Assembly (NCBI GenBank): GCA_025458365.1
Contig: JALOSP010000018.1
Location: 1 to 11,144 of the forward strand
Source of the DNA: Hyphomonadaceae bacterium
GTDB lineage: Bacteria; Pseudomonadota; Alphaproteobacteria; Caulobacterales; Aquidulcibacteraceae
Reading direction: 5' to 3'
DNA length: 11,144 nt
The notes beneath the pieces were generated by a model, which saw nothing but the letters and a program-made list of their open reading frames with translations, searched no databases and was not told the origin of the DNA. Made by a program: the position numbers and the translations under genes. This document shows positions 1 through 6,733 of the stretch, one piece after another (positions within the stretch are counted from its first letter, which is position 1; every line of letters starts with the position of its first letter).

Positions 1-6
1 ACGCAC

Positions 7-552
7 TCACACTGCAGGCGCAATGGGCTTTGCCAGAACTTCCAGCACCAGATCGCGACCGACAGTCCATCCAGGCACGCCGTGGACCGATGCCAGCGGC
101 AAGGTCTCGCCAGTGGGCGTATAACCGCGCCGGGCATAAAAGGCGGCAAGTTCGGTCCGGCCCTCAATGACTGTCATTGTCATCACGCCGCCGCCGCGCG
201 CAGCCAGCAAGGCCTCACAGGCGGCGAGCAGTGCTTTTCCAGTCCCGGCATTCTGCAAGGCCGGGCGCACGGCAAATTTTCCAAACTCGGCCCCGCCGGC
301 CGTTACCGACACGCTGGCACAGCCGACGACAGCCCCACCGATCTCGGCGACCAGCATTGTGACTGACGGATCAGCCAGAACCGCGGCCAGCTGGTCGCGG
401 GTCAGCCGTTGCCCGTCGATCCTGTCGCCTTCCGACGTCCAGCCAGTCAGGCTCTCCGGCCCGCGGTAGGCAGACTCGATCAGGGCATGCAACGGATCGA
501 GATCGTCACCCCGTGCTTCGCGGATCACGAGGAGCGCCCCGTGATCGCTCAT
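7..552 (-). CDS. GNAT family N-acetyltransferase
   Basis: A 181-residue protein with a single GNAT fold, which transfers an acetyl group from acetyl-CoA to an amine; the acceptor cannot be read from sequence. The acetyl-CoA loop is visible as Q100-NAGTG-K106 after the strand GKFAVRP, and the C-terminal [12 protein letters not shown] segment (about residues 138-149) is typical of the family's last strand-loop. No signal peptide or membrane segment is seen, so it should be cytoplasmic. Its ATG overlaps the stop of the MerR-type gene in an ATGA (549-552), so the two are very probably one transcript and translationally coupled. The pairing suggests, but does not show, that the MerR protein influences its expression. 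Confidence 0.88.
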   Translation of the reverse strand: MSDHGALLVIREARGDDLDPLHALIESAYRGPESLTGWTSEGDRIDGQRLTRDQLAAVLADPSVTMLVAEIGGAVVGCASVSVTAGGAEFGKFAVRPALQNAGTGKALLAACEALLAARGGGVMTMTVIEGRTELAAFYARRGYTPTGETLPLASVHGVPGWTVGRDLVLEVLAKPIAPAV

Positions 553-1037
553 GCAGCCAGCACATCTTCGATCCGCCGGTTGGCGGCCTGCAGGCGTGCC
601 AGAACGGCTTGCAACCGGGCGCTATCGGGACGCGGGCGGTCGTGAGTGACGGAAACAGGCTGGGACGCGGCAGGACTTGTTGGAGCCACCTGTTCGGTTT
701 CGACCGGCACGGGCTGCGTGACCGAACACGCAGGCACGCCCTCACCGGCCTCGCGCACCCAGGCCACACCATTGTCCTTCAGCAGCTTCTGGACGCCTTT
801 GATCGTGTAGCCGTCGTCATGCAGCAGCGTCTTGAGGCCGCGCAGCAGTGCCATGTCATCGACCCGATAGAGCCTTCGCCCGCCTGCCCGCTTCATCGGA
901 CGGAGGGCCGAAAACCGGCTCTCCCAGAACCGCAGCACATGGGCCGCAACGCCAATCTCGTCGGCGGCTTCGGTGATGGTGCGGAATGCATGAGGAGATT
1001 TGGCCTGAGGGGAAACAGATCGCGAGGAGTGAGACAT
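549..1037 (-). CDS. MerR family transcriptional regulator (short, no effector domain recognised)
   Basis: A 162-residue DNA-binding protein. Residues about 17-90 form a MerR winged helix-turn-helix: [23 protein letters not shown], then the wing with RAGGRRLYR and [14 protein letters not shown]. The segment [18 protein letters not shown] is characteristic of the MerR-like regulator that in many alphaproteobacteria lies directly downstream of ihfA. Here no ihfA is adjacent; instead the gene is divergent from a phasin gene. The C-terminal half (about 95-162) is low-complexity Pro/Ala/Val-rich followed by a short helix, with no cysteine-rich metal site, so it is unlikely to be a classical metal-sensing MerR. 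It starts at ATG 1037 with a weak AAGG upstream. The downstream GNAT gene overlaps it by 4 nt. Confidence 0.87.
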   Translation of the reverse strand: MSHSSRSVSPQAKSPHAFRTITEAADEIGVAAHVLRFWESRFSALRPMKRAGGRRLYRVDDMALLRGLKTLLHDDGYTIKGVQKLLKDNGVAWVREAGEGVPACSVTQPVPVETEQVAPTSPAASQPVSVTHDRPRPDSARLQAVLARLQAANRRIEDVLAA

Positions 1038-1185
1038 GGACGGAAGGCCTTTGATTTGGATGGCTGGGCCTAGACTGATTCAACCTGACTGTGCATCACA
1101 TGATTTCGGGCGCGCCAGATCAACTTTGTCCCACCCTTAGAATGACCTTTCTAAACCGCGTCGCTATCACCCCTTCAACAGGCGA

Positions 1186-1229
1186 CGGGTCGGGGTCAAT
1201 CCTCCCCCTCCTCCACCGACCCCGGTCCG
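1186..1229 (+). promoter_or_regulatory. Predicted 5'-leader hairpin upstream of the phasin gene
   Basis: CGGGTCGGGGTC (1186-1197) can pair with GACCCCGGTCCG (1218-1229): ten Watson-Crick pairs and two G-U wobbles as RNA, with a 20-nt pyrimidine-rich loop. The right arm ends 10 nt before the AGGAG ribosome binding site (1240-1244). The loop contains CTCC runs that are themselves complementary to that site. A regulatory role is inference; it could simply stabilise the mRNA. Confidence 0.35.
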
Positions 1230-1250
1230 GCGCCACTACAGGAGATCATC

Positions 1251-1787
1251 ATGACCAAGATCAAAGCCGAAGCCGCCACCACCCCTGAAACCGTGAAGGC
1301 CACCGCCGAGCAAGGCGTTGAAGTCGCCCGCAAGATCTGGCTGGCCGGCGTTGGCGCCTACGGTCGCGTGTTCCAGGAAGCCCAGGGCCAGATCGAAAAG
1401 GTCACCGGTGCGGCCAGCGAAATGTTCGACGAACTGGTTGCCAAGGGCGAAGCCGTGGAAGACCAGGTGAAGGCAACCCTTGCCAAGAACGAAACCGCTA
1501 CCAAAGTGGCCGCGACCGTGACCGAAACCACCGAAAAGGTGAAGGACTATCGCGAAAAGCGCCTGACCGATCTGGAAGAGCGTTTTGAAGCCGTCCGTCA
1601 CGCCGTGATGGAAAAGGTGAACCCGATCCTCGACACGGTCGACCCGGTGAACATCATTGCCATGAACGACCAGATCGAAGCCCTGGCCGCCCAGGTGGCT
1701 GCGCTGCGTGAAGAAATCGCCACCCTGAAGGGTGCCAAGGCCGCCGCCCCGAAGGCTGCCAAGAAGACCGAGACCGAAGCCGCCTGA
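1251..1787 (+). CDS. Phasin family protein (PHA granule-associated)
   Basis: A 178-residue, largely helical protein of the poly(hydroxyalkanoate) granule-associated (phasin) family. Phasins coat PHA granules in the cytoplasm and affect granule size and number. The family segment around residues 25-60 (VARKIWLAGVGAYGRVFQEA, then KVTGAASEMFDELVAKGE) is clear. A long amphipathic helix and coiled coil follow (VNIIAMNDQIEALAAQVAALREEIATLKG, heptad-like, about 134-162). The tail is Ala/Lys-rich (KAAAPKAAKK), as in PhaF/PhaI-like phasins, where such tails can bind nucleic acid. No cysteine is present. The start ATG 1251 has AGGAG 6 nt upstream. The gene is divergent from the MerR gene and is followed by a GC-rich hairpin with a T-rich tail at 1867-1904. 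No PHA synthase gene is in the window, so the granule role rests on family membership. Confidence 0.88.
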   Translation: MTKIKAEAATTPETVKATAEQGVEVARKIWLAGVGAYGRVFQEAQGQIEKVTGAASEMFDELVAKGEAVEDQVKATLAKNETATKVAATVTETTEKVKDYREKRLTDLEERFEAVRHAVMEKVNPILDTVDPVNIIAMNDQIEALAAQVAALREEIATLKGAKAAAPKAAKKTETEAA

Positions 1788-1866
1788 TCCAGGCGACTTC
1801 CTGCCCGACTGGTGTCAGACCTCCTCCCCTGACGCCAGCCGGGCCACTGGTGACAGTGCCAGAGCC

Positions 1867-1904
1867 GCCGCGCGTTCGATCAGAGCGCGCGGCGTTTCTG
1901 TTTT
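1867..1904 (+). terminator. Probable intrinsic terminator of the phasin gene
   Basis: GCCGCGCG (1867-1874) pairs perfectly with CGCGCGGC (1886-1893) around an 11-nt loop. It is followed directly by GTTTCTGTTTT (1894-1904), a T-rich tail in plus-strand sense. It lies 80 nt past the phasin stop. It coincides with the 5' part of the orphan TetR 3' end, so the same DNA is coding-derived on one strand and terminator-like on the other. Confidence 0.55.
1867..1904. repeat. Direct repeat copy 1 (possible attachment site, left)
   Basis: 38 bp matching 3675-3712 with one mismatch (1899 T versus 3707 C); the first 32 bp are identical. The core is an 8-bp inverted repeat around 11 bp, a layout also seen in tyrosine-recombinase core sites. 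The two copies lie in the same orientation about 1.8 kb apart and bracket the toxin-antitoxin and HNH-like genes. Confidence 0.8.
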
Positions 1905-1939
1905 GGGGCTATTCTTGATCTTGCAGCATTTCCATGTTA

Positions 1940-1957
1940 GTCTCTCATTTGAGATAC
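1940..1957. promoter_or_regulatory. Putative autoregulatory operator of the toxin-antitoxin operon
   Basis: GTCTCTCATTTGAGATAC is an imperfect palindrome (14 of 18 positions self-complementary) ending 11 nt before the antitoxin ATG. A possible promoter, TTGATC (1915-1920) and TTAGTC (1937-1942) with 16 bp between, overlaps it. RelB/DinJ-type antitoxins normally repress their own operon through such sites, so the position fits; binding is inferred. Confidence 0.45.
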
Positions 1958-1968
1958 AGGATGGACCC

Positions 1969-2244
1969 ATGACTGCCCAAAGTTCGATGCTCCATGTCCG
2001 GATGGACAATGCGCTCAAGGAACAGGCCACAGTGGCACTGGAAGCCATGGGCCTGACGACTGCCGATGCAGTGCGCTTGCTTTTCCATCGGGTGGTTGCA
2101 GAACAGGGTCTCCCACTCGAATTGAAAGTACCCAATGCGGAGACCCGCGCGGCCATCGAAGAGGCCCGTACAGCGATCAAGGCGCGCAATGCCCGGTTTG
2201 ATGATCCGACAGCCCTGATTGCCGCACTCGATGGCCAGGACTGA
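1969..2244 (+). CDS. dinJ: Type II antitoxin, RelB/DinJ family
   Basis: A 91-residue antitoxin. The N-terminal ribbon-helix-helix region (SSMLHVRMDNALKEQATVALEAMGLTTADAVRLLFHRVVAEQGLP, about 5-50) is the RelB/DinJ signature: a beta strand with alternating residues, then two helices that dimerise and bind DNA. The C-terminal part (about 51-91, charged and helical) would wrap around and neutralise the toxin. ATG 1969 is chosen over upstream in-frame codons because it begins the RHH strand and has AGGA 7 nt upstream. The toxin ATG lies 11 nt before this gene's stop codon, the usual overlapping antitoxin-first order. The cognate is the YafQ-like toxin downstream. The symbol reflects family resemblance, not proven orthology to the E. 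coli gene. Confidence 0.88.
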   Translation: MTAQSSMLHVRMDNALKEQATVALEAMGLTTADAVRLLFHRVVAEQGLPLELKVPNAETRAAIEEARTAIKARNARFDDPTALIAALDGQD

Positions 2245-2551
2245 CAAGGCCGCACGGCTGCCACGAGCCTGCGACTTCTCGAAAAGATTTGCCAAGGATT
2301 GGAAGCGCCTGTCGTCCACAGGCCGTTACAATATGGCAAACCTGAAGACGGCGATGATGCTGCTGATTGCCGCTGACGCGCCGCTCGGCCCTGAATGGAA
2401 AGACCATGCCCTCAAGGGCGAATGGGCAGGCACGCGTGAATGCCACATCGGCGGCGATTTTCTGCTGATCTACGAAGTTGATGATCAGGCCGGGCCGTCT
2501 GGCACGATCATCTTTGTCCGGGCCGGGACGCACAGTGAGTTGTTTCGCTAG
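2231..2551 (+). CDS. yafQ: Type II toxin, YafQ family mRNA endonuclease
   Basis: A 106-residue toxin. YafQ proteins are ribosome-dependent endoribonucleases that cleave mRNA in the A site, preferring in-frame AAA codons. The catalytic motifs line up by eye with E. coli YafQ: KDH with H59 (E. coli H50), CHIGGDF with H72 and D76 (H63, D67), and GTHSELF with H101 and F105 (H87, F91). The E. coli W68 position is F77 here. ATG 2231 is preferred over TTG 2219 because it overlaps the antitoxin end by 14 nt, as expected for coupled translation; no clear ribosome binding site is present. All key residues except the conservative W-to-F change are present, so it looks functional. Its stop codon overlaps the stop of the convergent HNH-like gene. 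Confidence 0.9.
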   Translation: MARTDKAARLPRACDFSKRFAKDWKRLSSTGRYNMANLKTAMMLLIAADAPLGPEWKDHALKGEWAGTRECHIGGDFLLIYEVDDQAGPSGTIIFVRAGTHSELFR

Positions 2552-3282
2552 GAGCGCAAAGTTGCAATCAGGCGTTGGAACAGCTCATGATCATCAGCAC
2601 CCTTCCACCGGTTTATGAACCGACACACCAAATGAACATTATCAAGATCATAATGCCCATCGCTGTTCCGTCTATCCAGTGACACCCACATCTCCTTATC
2701 TGTTCCAATACTGTCCAGCTGCATCGGCAAGTCAGAATAAGCGCACCGGCCTTCTTGAATATCAAAAATTAAAGATATCGCGTTCTCCCATTCGGTTCTG
2801 GAAAGTGCACGTCTCATTATTTTTGCTTTTGAAATCACAGTACGCCCATCAGCACTAGCCACTGTGTCCAAAATAGTTTGAGCAATTCTAGCAGCCATTT
2901 TTTCCTTCGGGGAGAAAATCCGACCGACGCCAGTTTTTGAATCGGCTAGCTTGCTTTTGAAGAGGGGCAAGTTTTCCCAATGAGACAAATCACGCCCTTC
3001 GACAAGCGCTTCAGCATAATCTGCATATCCCGTTGCTTGGGCGCTTAGGGTTTGAAATGTACTTTCTGTAGATAGAAAGTCGCGCGCCTTTGGGTGCAGG
3101 CTGTTCCAAAGCAACGGTCGACCTTGTTTGTCTTTATTCGACCAGCCACCGCAAGCCTTCTCCAAAATCCAGACTTTTGGTCCGTCACGACTTGGACGGG
3201 GCGAATCTTCCAAGGTTTCCCGCATTGGTGTACCTTCAGATACGCTCCACCAAAGCTCACCACTTTGACGAGTAATCCACAA
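2548..3282 (-). pseudogene. C-terminal part of a split gene; HNH-like nuclease domain
   Basis: 244 codons from a TTG at 3282, open in frame up to the TGA at 3325-3327. Residues 178-187 (GRCAYSDLPM) and 201-227 (SLDRRNSDGHY, then N215, C220, N224, K227) match an HNH/beta-beta-alpha-metal pattern of the CxxTGxPL...LDR...GY...N...C...N..K type, so nucleic-acid cleavage is plausible. Residues 1-110 (LWITRQSGELWWSVSE, HPKARDFLSTESTFQTLS) belong to a conserved N-terminal region continued in the fragment at 3325-3627. Both fragments are in the same frame and are separated only by the inserted palindromic element. Low GC compared with the flanks suggests transfer. I do not know a characterised homologue; removing the insert would give about 325 residues. 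Translation restarting at TTG 3282 cannot be excluded but no ribosome binding site is seen. Confidence 0.75.
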
Positions 3283-3301
3283 ATCACCAGAAGTCTCACT
3301 A

Positions 3302-3401
3302 GAGCGGTGTCCGATCTGATTGCATCAGATCGCCGCTCTCAATCCTTGAGTTGTCGCTCTGTCTGATCGATCAAAGGATTCCATTTGATCGGACAACGCT
3401 C
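3302..3401. mobile_element. MITE-like 100-bp palindromic element with TA target duplication
   Basis: The two ends are inverted repeats: GAGCGGTGTCCGATCTGAT (3302-3320) and the complement of 3383-3401, GAGCGTTGTCCGATCAAAT, matching at 16 of 19 positions. A TA lies just outside each end (3300-3301 and 3402-3403). Internally there is a strong hairpin at 3301-3339 (9-bp perfect stem CGATCTGAT/ATCAGATCG plus a 7-bp outer stem) and a second imperfect one at 3351-3396. A TA duplication is the hallmark of IS630/Tc1-mariner transposases, so this is probably a non-autonomous relative. Similar palindromic repeats are common between genes in alphaproteobacteria. Here it sits inside a reading frame and supplies its stop codon. 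Confidence 0.72.
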
Positions 3402-3627
3402 TAAGTTCAGTCGACAGGTTGTACCAGCGACTTGCTGTGATTCGGTTTGGTGCCCTGCCGCTTGCATTTCGAACATTTTGGATAGACGCTGCTATGTATG
3501 CTTCTCTATCCCCTGACCTCCAGAATTGATGGGTCAAAACATTGTCATAGATTGCAATTGTACTGTTCGCTTTTGCCTTCGGCCACAAAATGTTTCCCTC
3601 ACCAAAATTGGCAATGTAGACACGCAT
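3325..3627 (-). pseudogene. N-terminal part of the split HNH-like gene
   Basis: 100 codons, of which about the first 75 (MRVYIANFGEGNILWPKAKA... to RWYNLSTEL) are native. The remainder (RALSDQMESF..., ending at TGA 3325-3327) is translated from the inserted palindromic element. Joining GAACTT to AGTGAGACT across the element restores ...STELSETSGDLWITRQSG... in the same frame as the downstream fragment. ATG 3627 lies 4 nt after the TetR stop, and its ribosome binding site GGAGG (complement of 3637-3641) is inside the last TetR codons, so expression should be coupled to TetR. The family is one I recognise only as a conserved hypothetical protein starting with an MRVYIANFG-type motif. As it stands the product is truncated and lacks the HNH-like part. 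Confidence 0.72.
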
Positions 3628-3631
3628 GTCA

Positions 3632-4234
3632 TCAGTCCTCCATCAGTGCCGTCAGTGACAGCATTGCCAGACCTGCCGCGCGTTCGATCAGAGCGCGCGG
3701 CGTTTCCGTTTTCAAGCCTGACAATTCCAGCCAGTTGAGCTGGAAGGCCAGCGCCATGGCGAACTGGTCGATCACGCCGTCGGTGCCTTCGCCGCCCGCC
3801 CGCACCACGCCACTCTGTACCAGAGCCTGCACCGCAGTTTCGGCAAAACCGTCCAGCACCCGGCAGGCCCGTTTCAGCGCGTGGGACAGATCATCGTCAC
3901 GCCCGCCAATCAGGCCGCTCTCACGCCAGAGAAAACGGCAGTCAGCCAGTTCCTCCATCAGGATGTGGGTGTGGGTCCACACGGTCTGCAGGCTGGCGCC
4001 GTCACCGGCCAGCGCCGTGCGCGCACCGTCGGCAATCATGGCCAGTTCGGCCACATGATCGTCAGCCAGGCTGGCGGCAATCTCGGCCTTGCCCTTGAAA
4101 TGATAGTAAAGGTGGCCTGGGGAAATGCCGATGGAATTGGCCACATCCACCGCGCTCAAACCGGAATAGCCTTCCTCATTGAACAGCTGGCGGGCAGCAG
4201 TCACGATCCGGGCACGGGTTTCAGCAGCACTCAT
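3632..4234 (-). CDS. TetR/AcrR family transcriptional regulator
   Basis: A 200-residue one-component repressor. The N-terminal helix-turn-helix occupies about residues 3-55 (ETRARIVTAARQLFNEEGYSGLSAVDVANSIGISPGHLYYHFKGKAEIAASL), with GHLYYHFKGK as recognition helix and start of helix 4. The remaining helices form the ligand/dimer domain, whose ligand is unknown. ATG 4234 is preferred; an in-frame GTG at 4243 would add three residues. Neither start has a strong ribosome binding site. The gene is 42 nt downstream of parC on the same strand and could share its transcript. The last 27 or so codons contain the direct repeat also found as an orphan at 1815-1904. Before the putative insertion it would have faced the phasin gene convergently; a role in PHA control is possible but unsupported. 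Confidence 0.87.
   Translation of the reverse strand: MSAAETRARIVTAARQLFNEEGYSGLSAVDVANSIGISPGHLYYHFKGKAEIAASLADDHVAELAMIADGARTALAGDGASLQTVWTHTHILMEELADCRFLWRESGLIGGRDDDLSHALKRACRVLDGFAETAVQALVQSGVVRAGGEGTDGVIDQFAMALAFQLNWLELSGLKTETPRALIERAAGLAMLSLTALMED
3675..3712. repeat. Direct repeat copy 2 (possible attachment site, right)
   Basis: This copy lies inside the 3' coding region of the intact TetR gene and encodes, on the minus strand, the residues TETPRALIERAAG or so. It matches 1867-1904 at 37 of 38 positions. The 8-bp inverted arms (3675-3682 and 3694-3701) are intact. Confidence 0.8.
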
Positions 4235-4235
4235 G

Positions 4236-4253
4236 GGCGCCACGATAGGCGCC
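4236..4253. promoter_or_regulatory. Paired GGCGCC palindrome at the TetR start
   Basis: GGCGCC at 4236-4241 and again at 4248-4253, with 6 bp between, form an 18-bp symmetrical site ending one base before the TetR ATG. TetR proteins often bind symmetrical 15-20 bp sites over their own start region, so this is a candidate autoregulatory operator. It could equally be a chance GC-rich repeat. Confidence 0.25.
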
Positions 4254-4276
4254 AGACACCGGGATGGAAAGCGTCC

Positions 4277-6541
4277 CTACCCGCTGAACGTGCCGTTCCT
4301 GGAAAACCCGCGCGGCACCATGCGCCCGGCACCGGCCCGCCTGGCCACATAGGTCTCCCACTCGGGCACTTCGCGGCGGCGGCCGGCCGAGTCGGTCCAG
4401 CTCAGGCCCTGTTCGGCATTGAAACTGAGCAGGTCAGCGAGCTTGCCGTCCTTGTAGGCTTGCAGCTTGACGCCCTTGCCCTTGGGCATCCGGGGCAGCT
4501 CTTCCACATCAAACACCAGCAGCTTGCGGTTTTCACCGACCACTGCGATCTGGTTGCCCGCCAGCGGCGCACAGATCAGCGCGCGGCCTTCACCGGGATT
4601 GAGCACCTGCTTGCCGGCCTTGCGCATGGCCACGCATTCTTCTTCGGGCACGATGAAGCCATAACCGGCATCCGACGCCAGGATCCGCTCGCCCTTCGCC
4701 GTGGCCACGAACAGTGCGATGATGTCATGCTCCTCGCCCAGTTCGATCGACAGCCTCACCGGCTCACCCAATCCGCGCCCCCCGGGCAGCTTGTCGCCCG
4801 CCAGCGCGAAAGCCCGTCCGTCGCTGGCGAACAGCACAATCCTGTCAGTCGTCATCGCATGCAGTGACAGGGCCAGACTGTCACCGTCCTTGAATTTCAC
4901 CGATGAAAGATCATCGACCTTGCCCTTCAGCGCGCGGATCCAGCCCTTCTGGCTCAAGACGACCGTGATCGGCTCTTTCACCACAAAGGCGTCAGCAGCC
5001 AGTTCGGTGCCGGTCTGGGTCAGATCGAACGTGGTGCGGCGCGGGCCGTATTTGCTGTCCGGCCCGAACAGCGAGCGCACTTCGCGCAATTCTTCGGCGG
5101 CCTGATCCCATTGAAGGCGGTCAGAGCCCAATAGCGCCTTCAATTGCTTCAATTCAGCGAGCAGATCGGTCTGCTCGCGCTTGAGTTCCATTTCCTCCAG
5201 CTTGCGCAGATTGCGCAATCTTGTGTCGAGGATGGCATTGGCCTGCACCGAATTGAGGTCGAACGCTTTCATCAGTTCGCCCTTGGGATCATCTTCCTCG
5301 CGGATGATGCGGATCACCTCGTCGAGATTGAGGAACACCACCATCAGGGCCGACAGGATTTCCAGCCGCGCCTCGATCTTGCCCTGACGCCAGCGGGCAC
5401 GGGCGCAAATCACCTCGCGTTTGTGATCGAGGAAGGCCTGCAGGCAGGCAATCAGGCCCAGCACCTTGGGCGCGCCGCTGGCATCGAGCACGTTGAGATT
5501 GAGCGAAATCCGGCTCTCCAGATCGCTCAACCGGTATAGGCTTTCCATCAGCTGGTCTGGATCGACCGTGCGGTTGCGCGGTTCAAGCACGAGGCGCACA
5601 TCCTCGGCACTTTCGTCGCGCACATCACCGAGAAGCGGGGCCTTTTTGGCATCGACCAGTTCGGCGAGCTTCTCGACCAGCTTGGCCTTGGCCACCTGAT
5701 AGGGCACCTCGGTGACAATGATCTGCCACATGCCGTTGGCCAGCGGCTCCTTGTGCCAGCGGGCACGCACCCTGAAACCGCCACGACCGGTCTCGTAGGC
5801 GCTGCGGATGGCCTCGGGCGGCTCCACGCAGACGCCACCGGTGGGGAAATCCGGGCCGGGGATGATGGCCAGGATATCGTCGAGGCTGGCGTCCGGCTGC
5901 TCGATCAGTTTGAGGCAGGCGTCGATCAGTTCGCCGGCATTGTGCGGCGGGATCGAGGTCGCCATGCCGACCGCAATGCCGACCGCGCCATTGGCCAGAA
6001 GATTGGGATAGCCGGCTGGCAGCACCGTCGGCTCTTCATCTTCCTGGCTGTAGGTCTCGCGGAACCGGACGCTGTCTTCATCCACGCCCTCCAGCAAGAG
6101 CGCGCCAACGTCTGTCAGGCGGGCTTCGGTGTAGCGATAGGCGGCGGCACTGTCGCCGTCGATATTGCCGAAATTGCCCTGCCCGTCGACCAGCGGATAG
6201 CGAACCGAAAAGTCCTGCGCCAGCCGGACCAGCGCGTCATAGATCGCGCTGTCGCCATGGGGGTGATACTTCCCCATCACGTCGCCGACGATCTTCGCGC
6301 ATTTCTTGAACGCGCTGTCAGGGTCCAGACCCAGTTCGCCCATGGCATGAATGATCCGGCGCTGCACGGGTTTCAGCCCGTCGCGCACATCGGGCAGGGC
6401 GCGCGCTGTGATCGTGGACAGCGCATAGACCAGATAGCGGCTCTCCAGCGCCCGCTCGAACGGCTCGGACACGATGATGCCGCCGGACTGCGGTGCGGGC
6501 GGATCAATCAGGTCGTCGGGTGTGTCAGTATCGTCGCTCAT
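4277..6541 (-). CDS. parC: DNA topoisomerase IV subunit A
   Basis: A 754-residue ParC, the DNA-breaking subunit that with ParE decatenates daughter chromosomes. The N-terminal breakage-reunion domain includes [28 protein letters not shown] (about 35-62), the quinolone-target region [16 protein letters not shown] (90-105) and the catalytic tyrosine Y137 in YRYTEARL. S98 and D102 correspond to E. coli ParC S80 and E84; serine is the quinolone-sensitive state, and aspartate in place of glutamate keeps the acidic charge. The tower and coiled-coil follow (about 365-470), then the C-terminal beta-pinwheel repeats (about 500-740). ParC rather than GyrA is assigned from its length and the lack of a GyrA-box-like motif in the pinwheel. 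No premature stop is seen. tRNA-Leu lies upstream on the same strand. Confidence 0.96.
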   Translation of the reverse strand: MSDDTDTPDDLIDPPAPQSGGIIVSEPFERALESRYLVYALSTITARALPDVRDGLKPVQRRIIHAMGELGLDPDSAFKKCAKIVGDVMGKYHPHGDSAIYDALVRLAQDFSVRYPLVDGQGNFGNIDGDSAAAYRYTEARLTDVGALLLEGVDEDSVRFRETYSQEDEEPTVLPAGYPNLLANGAVGIAVGMATSIPPHNAGELIDACLKLIEQPDASLDDILAIIPGPDFPTGGVCVEPPEAIRSAYETGRGGFRVRARWHKEPLANGMWQIIVTEVPYQVAKAKLVEKLAELVDAKKAPLLGDVRDESAEDVRLVLEPRNRTVDPDQLMESLYRLSDLESRISLNLNVLDASGAPKVLGLIACLQAFLDHKREVICARARWRQGKIEARLEILSALMVVFLNLDEVIRIIREEDDPKGELMKAFDLNSVQANAILDTRLRNLRKLEEMELKREQTDLLAELKQLKALLGSDRLQWDQAAEELREVRSLFGPDSKYGPRRTTFDLTQTGTELAADAFVVKEPITVVLSQKGWIRALKGKVDDLSSVKFKDGDSLALSLHAMTTDRIVLFASDGRAFALAGDKLPGGRGLGEPVRLSIELGEEHDIIALFVATAKGERILASDAGYGFIVPEEECVAMRKAGKQVLNPGEGRALICAPLAGNQIAVVGENRKLLVFDVEELPRMPKGKGVKLQAYKDGKLADLLSFNAEQGLSWTDSAGRRREVPEWETYVARRAGAGRMVPRGFSRNGTFSG

Positions 6542-6733
6542 GGCAGGCCCGGAATCGAATCACTGGCCCAGTATGGCAGGGTTTGAGGCAGCGCGCGCTG
6601 TGGATATGTCGGGGTTGGCGGGCGGTCCTCACGCAATCTGAACCGCGCGCTCCAGTCGTCTTGGCGAGCATTGAGCGAGCCCGCCCCAGCGGCGGCAGAG
6701 CGCGTCAAAGAAAACAATTTTGAGGAACGAAAA

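Larger units (their letters stand above)
1815..1904 (-). pseudogene. Orphan 3' end of a TetR-type regulator gene
   Basis: Read on the minus strand, this stretch encodes KTETPRALIERAAALALSP... and ends at a TGA (1815-1817). The intact TetR gene at 3632-4234 ends with KTETPRALIERAAGLAMLSL... The first 38 nt are 37/38 identical in DNA. Similarity continues in the same frame to the stop, with codon-sized gaps. No similarity is seen upstream of 1905, where the toxin-antitoxin region begins. There is no start codon or body, so only about 29 C-terminal codons remain. The most economical reading is a displaced original 3' end left after an insertion. A dispersed repeat that resembles this gene end by chance of location is the alternative. 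Confidence 0.6.
1905..3674. mobile_element. Putative small genomic island between the direct repeats
   Basis: The DNA between the two 38-bp direct repeats carries a toxin-antitoxin pair and an interrupted HNH-like gene. About 2560-3620 is visibly richer in A/T than both flanks. The arrangement (intact gene with restored 3' end on one side, orphan 3' end on the other) is what integration into a gene's 3' end leaves behind. No integrase, transposase or relaxase gene lies inside, so it would be non-autonomous or decayed. The interpretation is inference from the repeats and gene content. Confidence 0.4.

Noticed and set aside
513..1073. Plus-strand open frame opposite the MerR gene
   Set aside because: The translation has no recognisable family pattern, and the minus-strand MerR domain is unambiguous.
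3301..3396. CRISPR-like or terminator reading of the repeated CGCTCT/GATC palindromes
   Set aside because: There are no regularly spaced direct repeats; the terminal inverted repeats and TA flanks explain the structure better as a single mobile element.
3881..4867. Plus-strand open frame of 328 codons
   Set aside because: It spans the antisense of both the TetR gene and the parC 3' end; the real genes on the minus strand have clear domains.
5753..6586. Plus-strand open frame of 277 codons
   Set aside because: It is entirely antisense to parC apart from its end, and reflects high-GC codon bias, not a gene.
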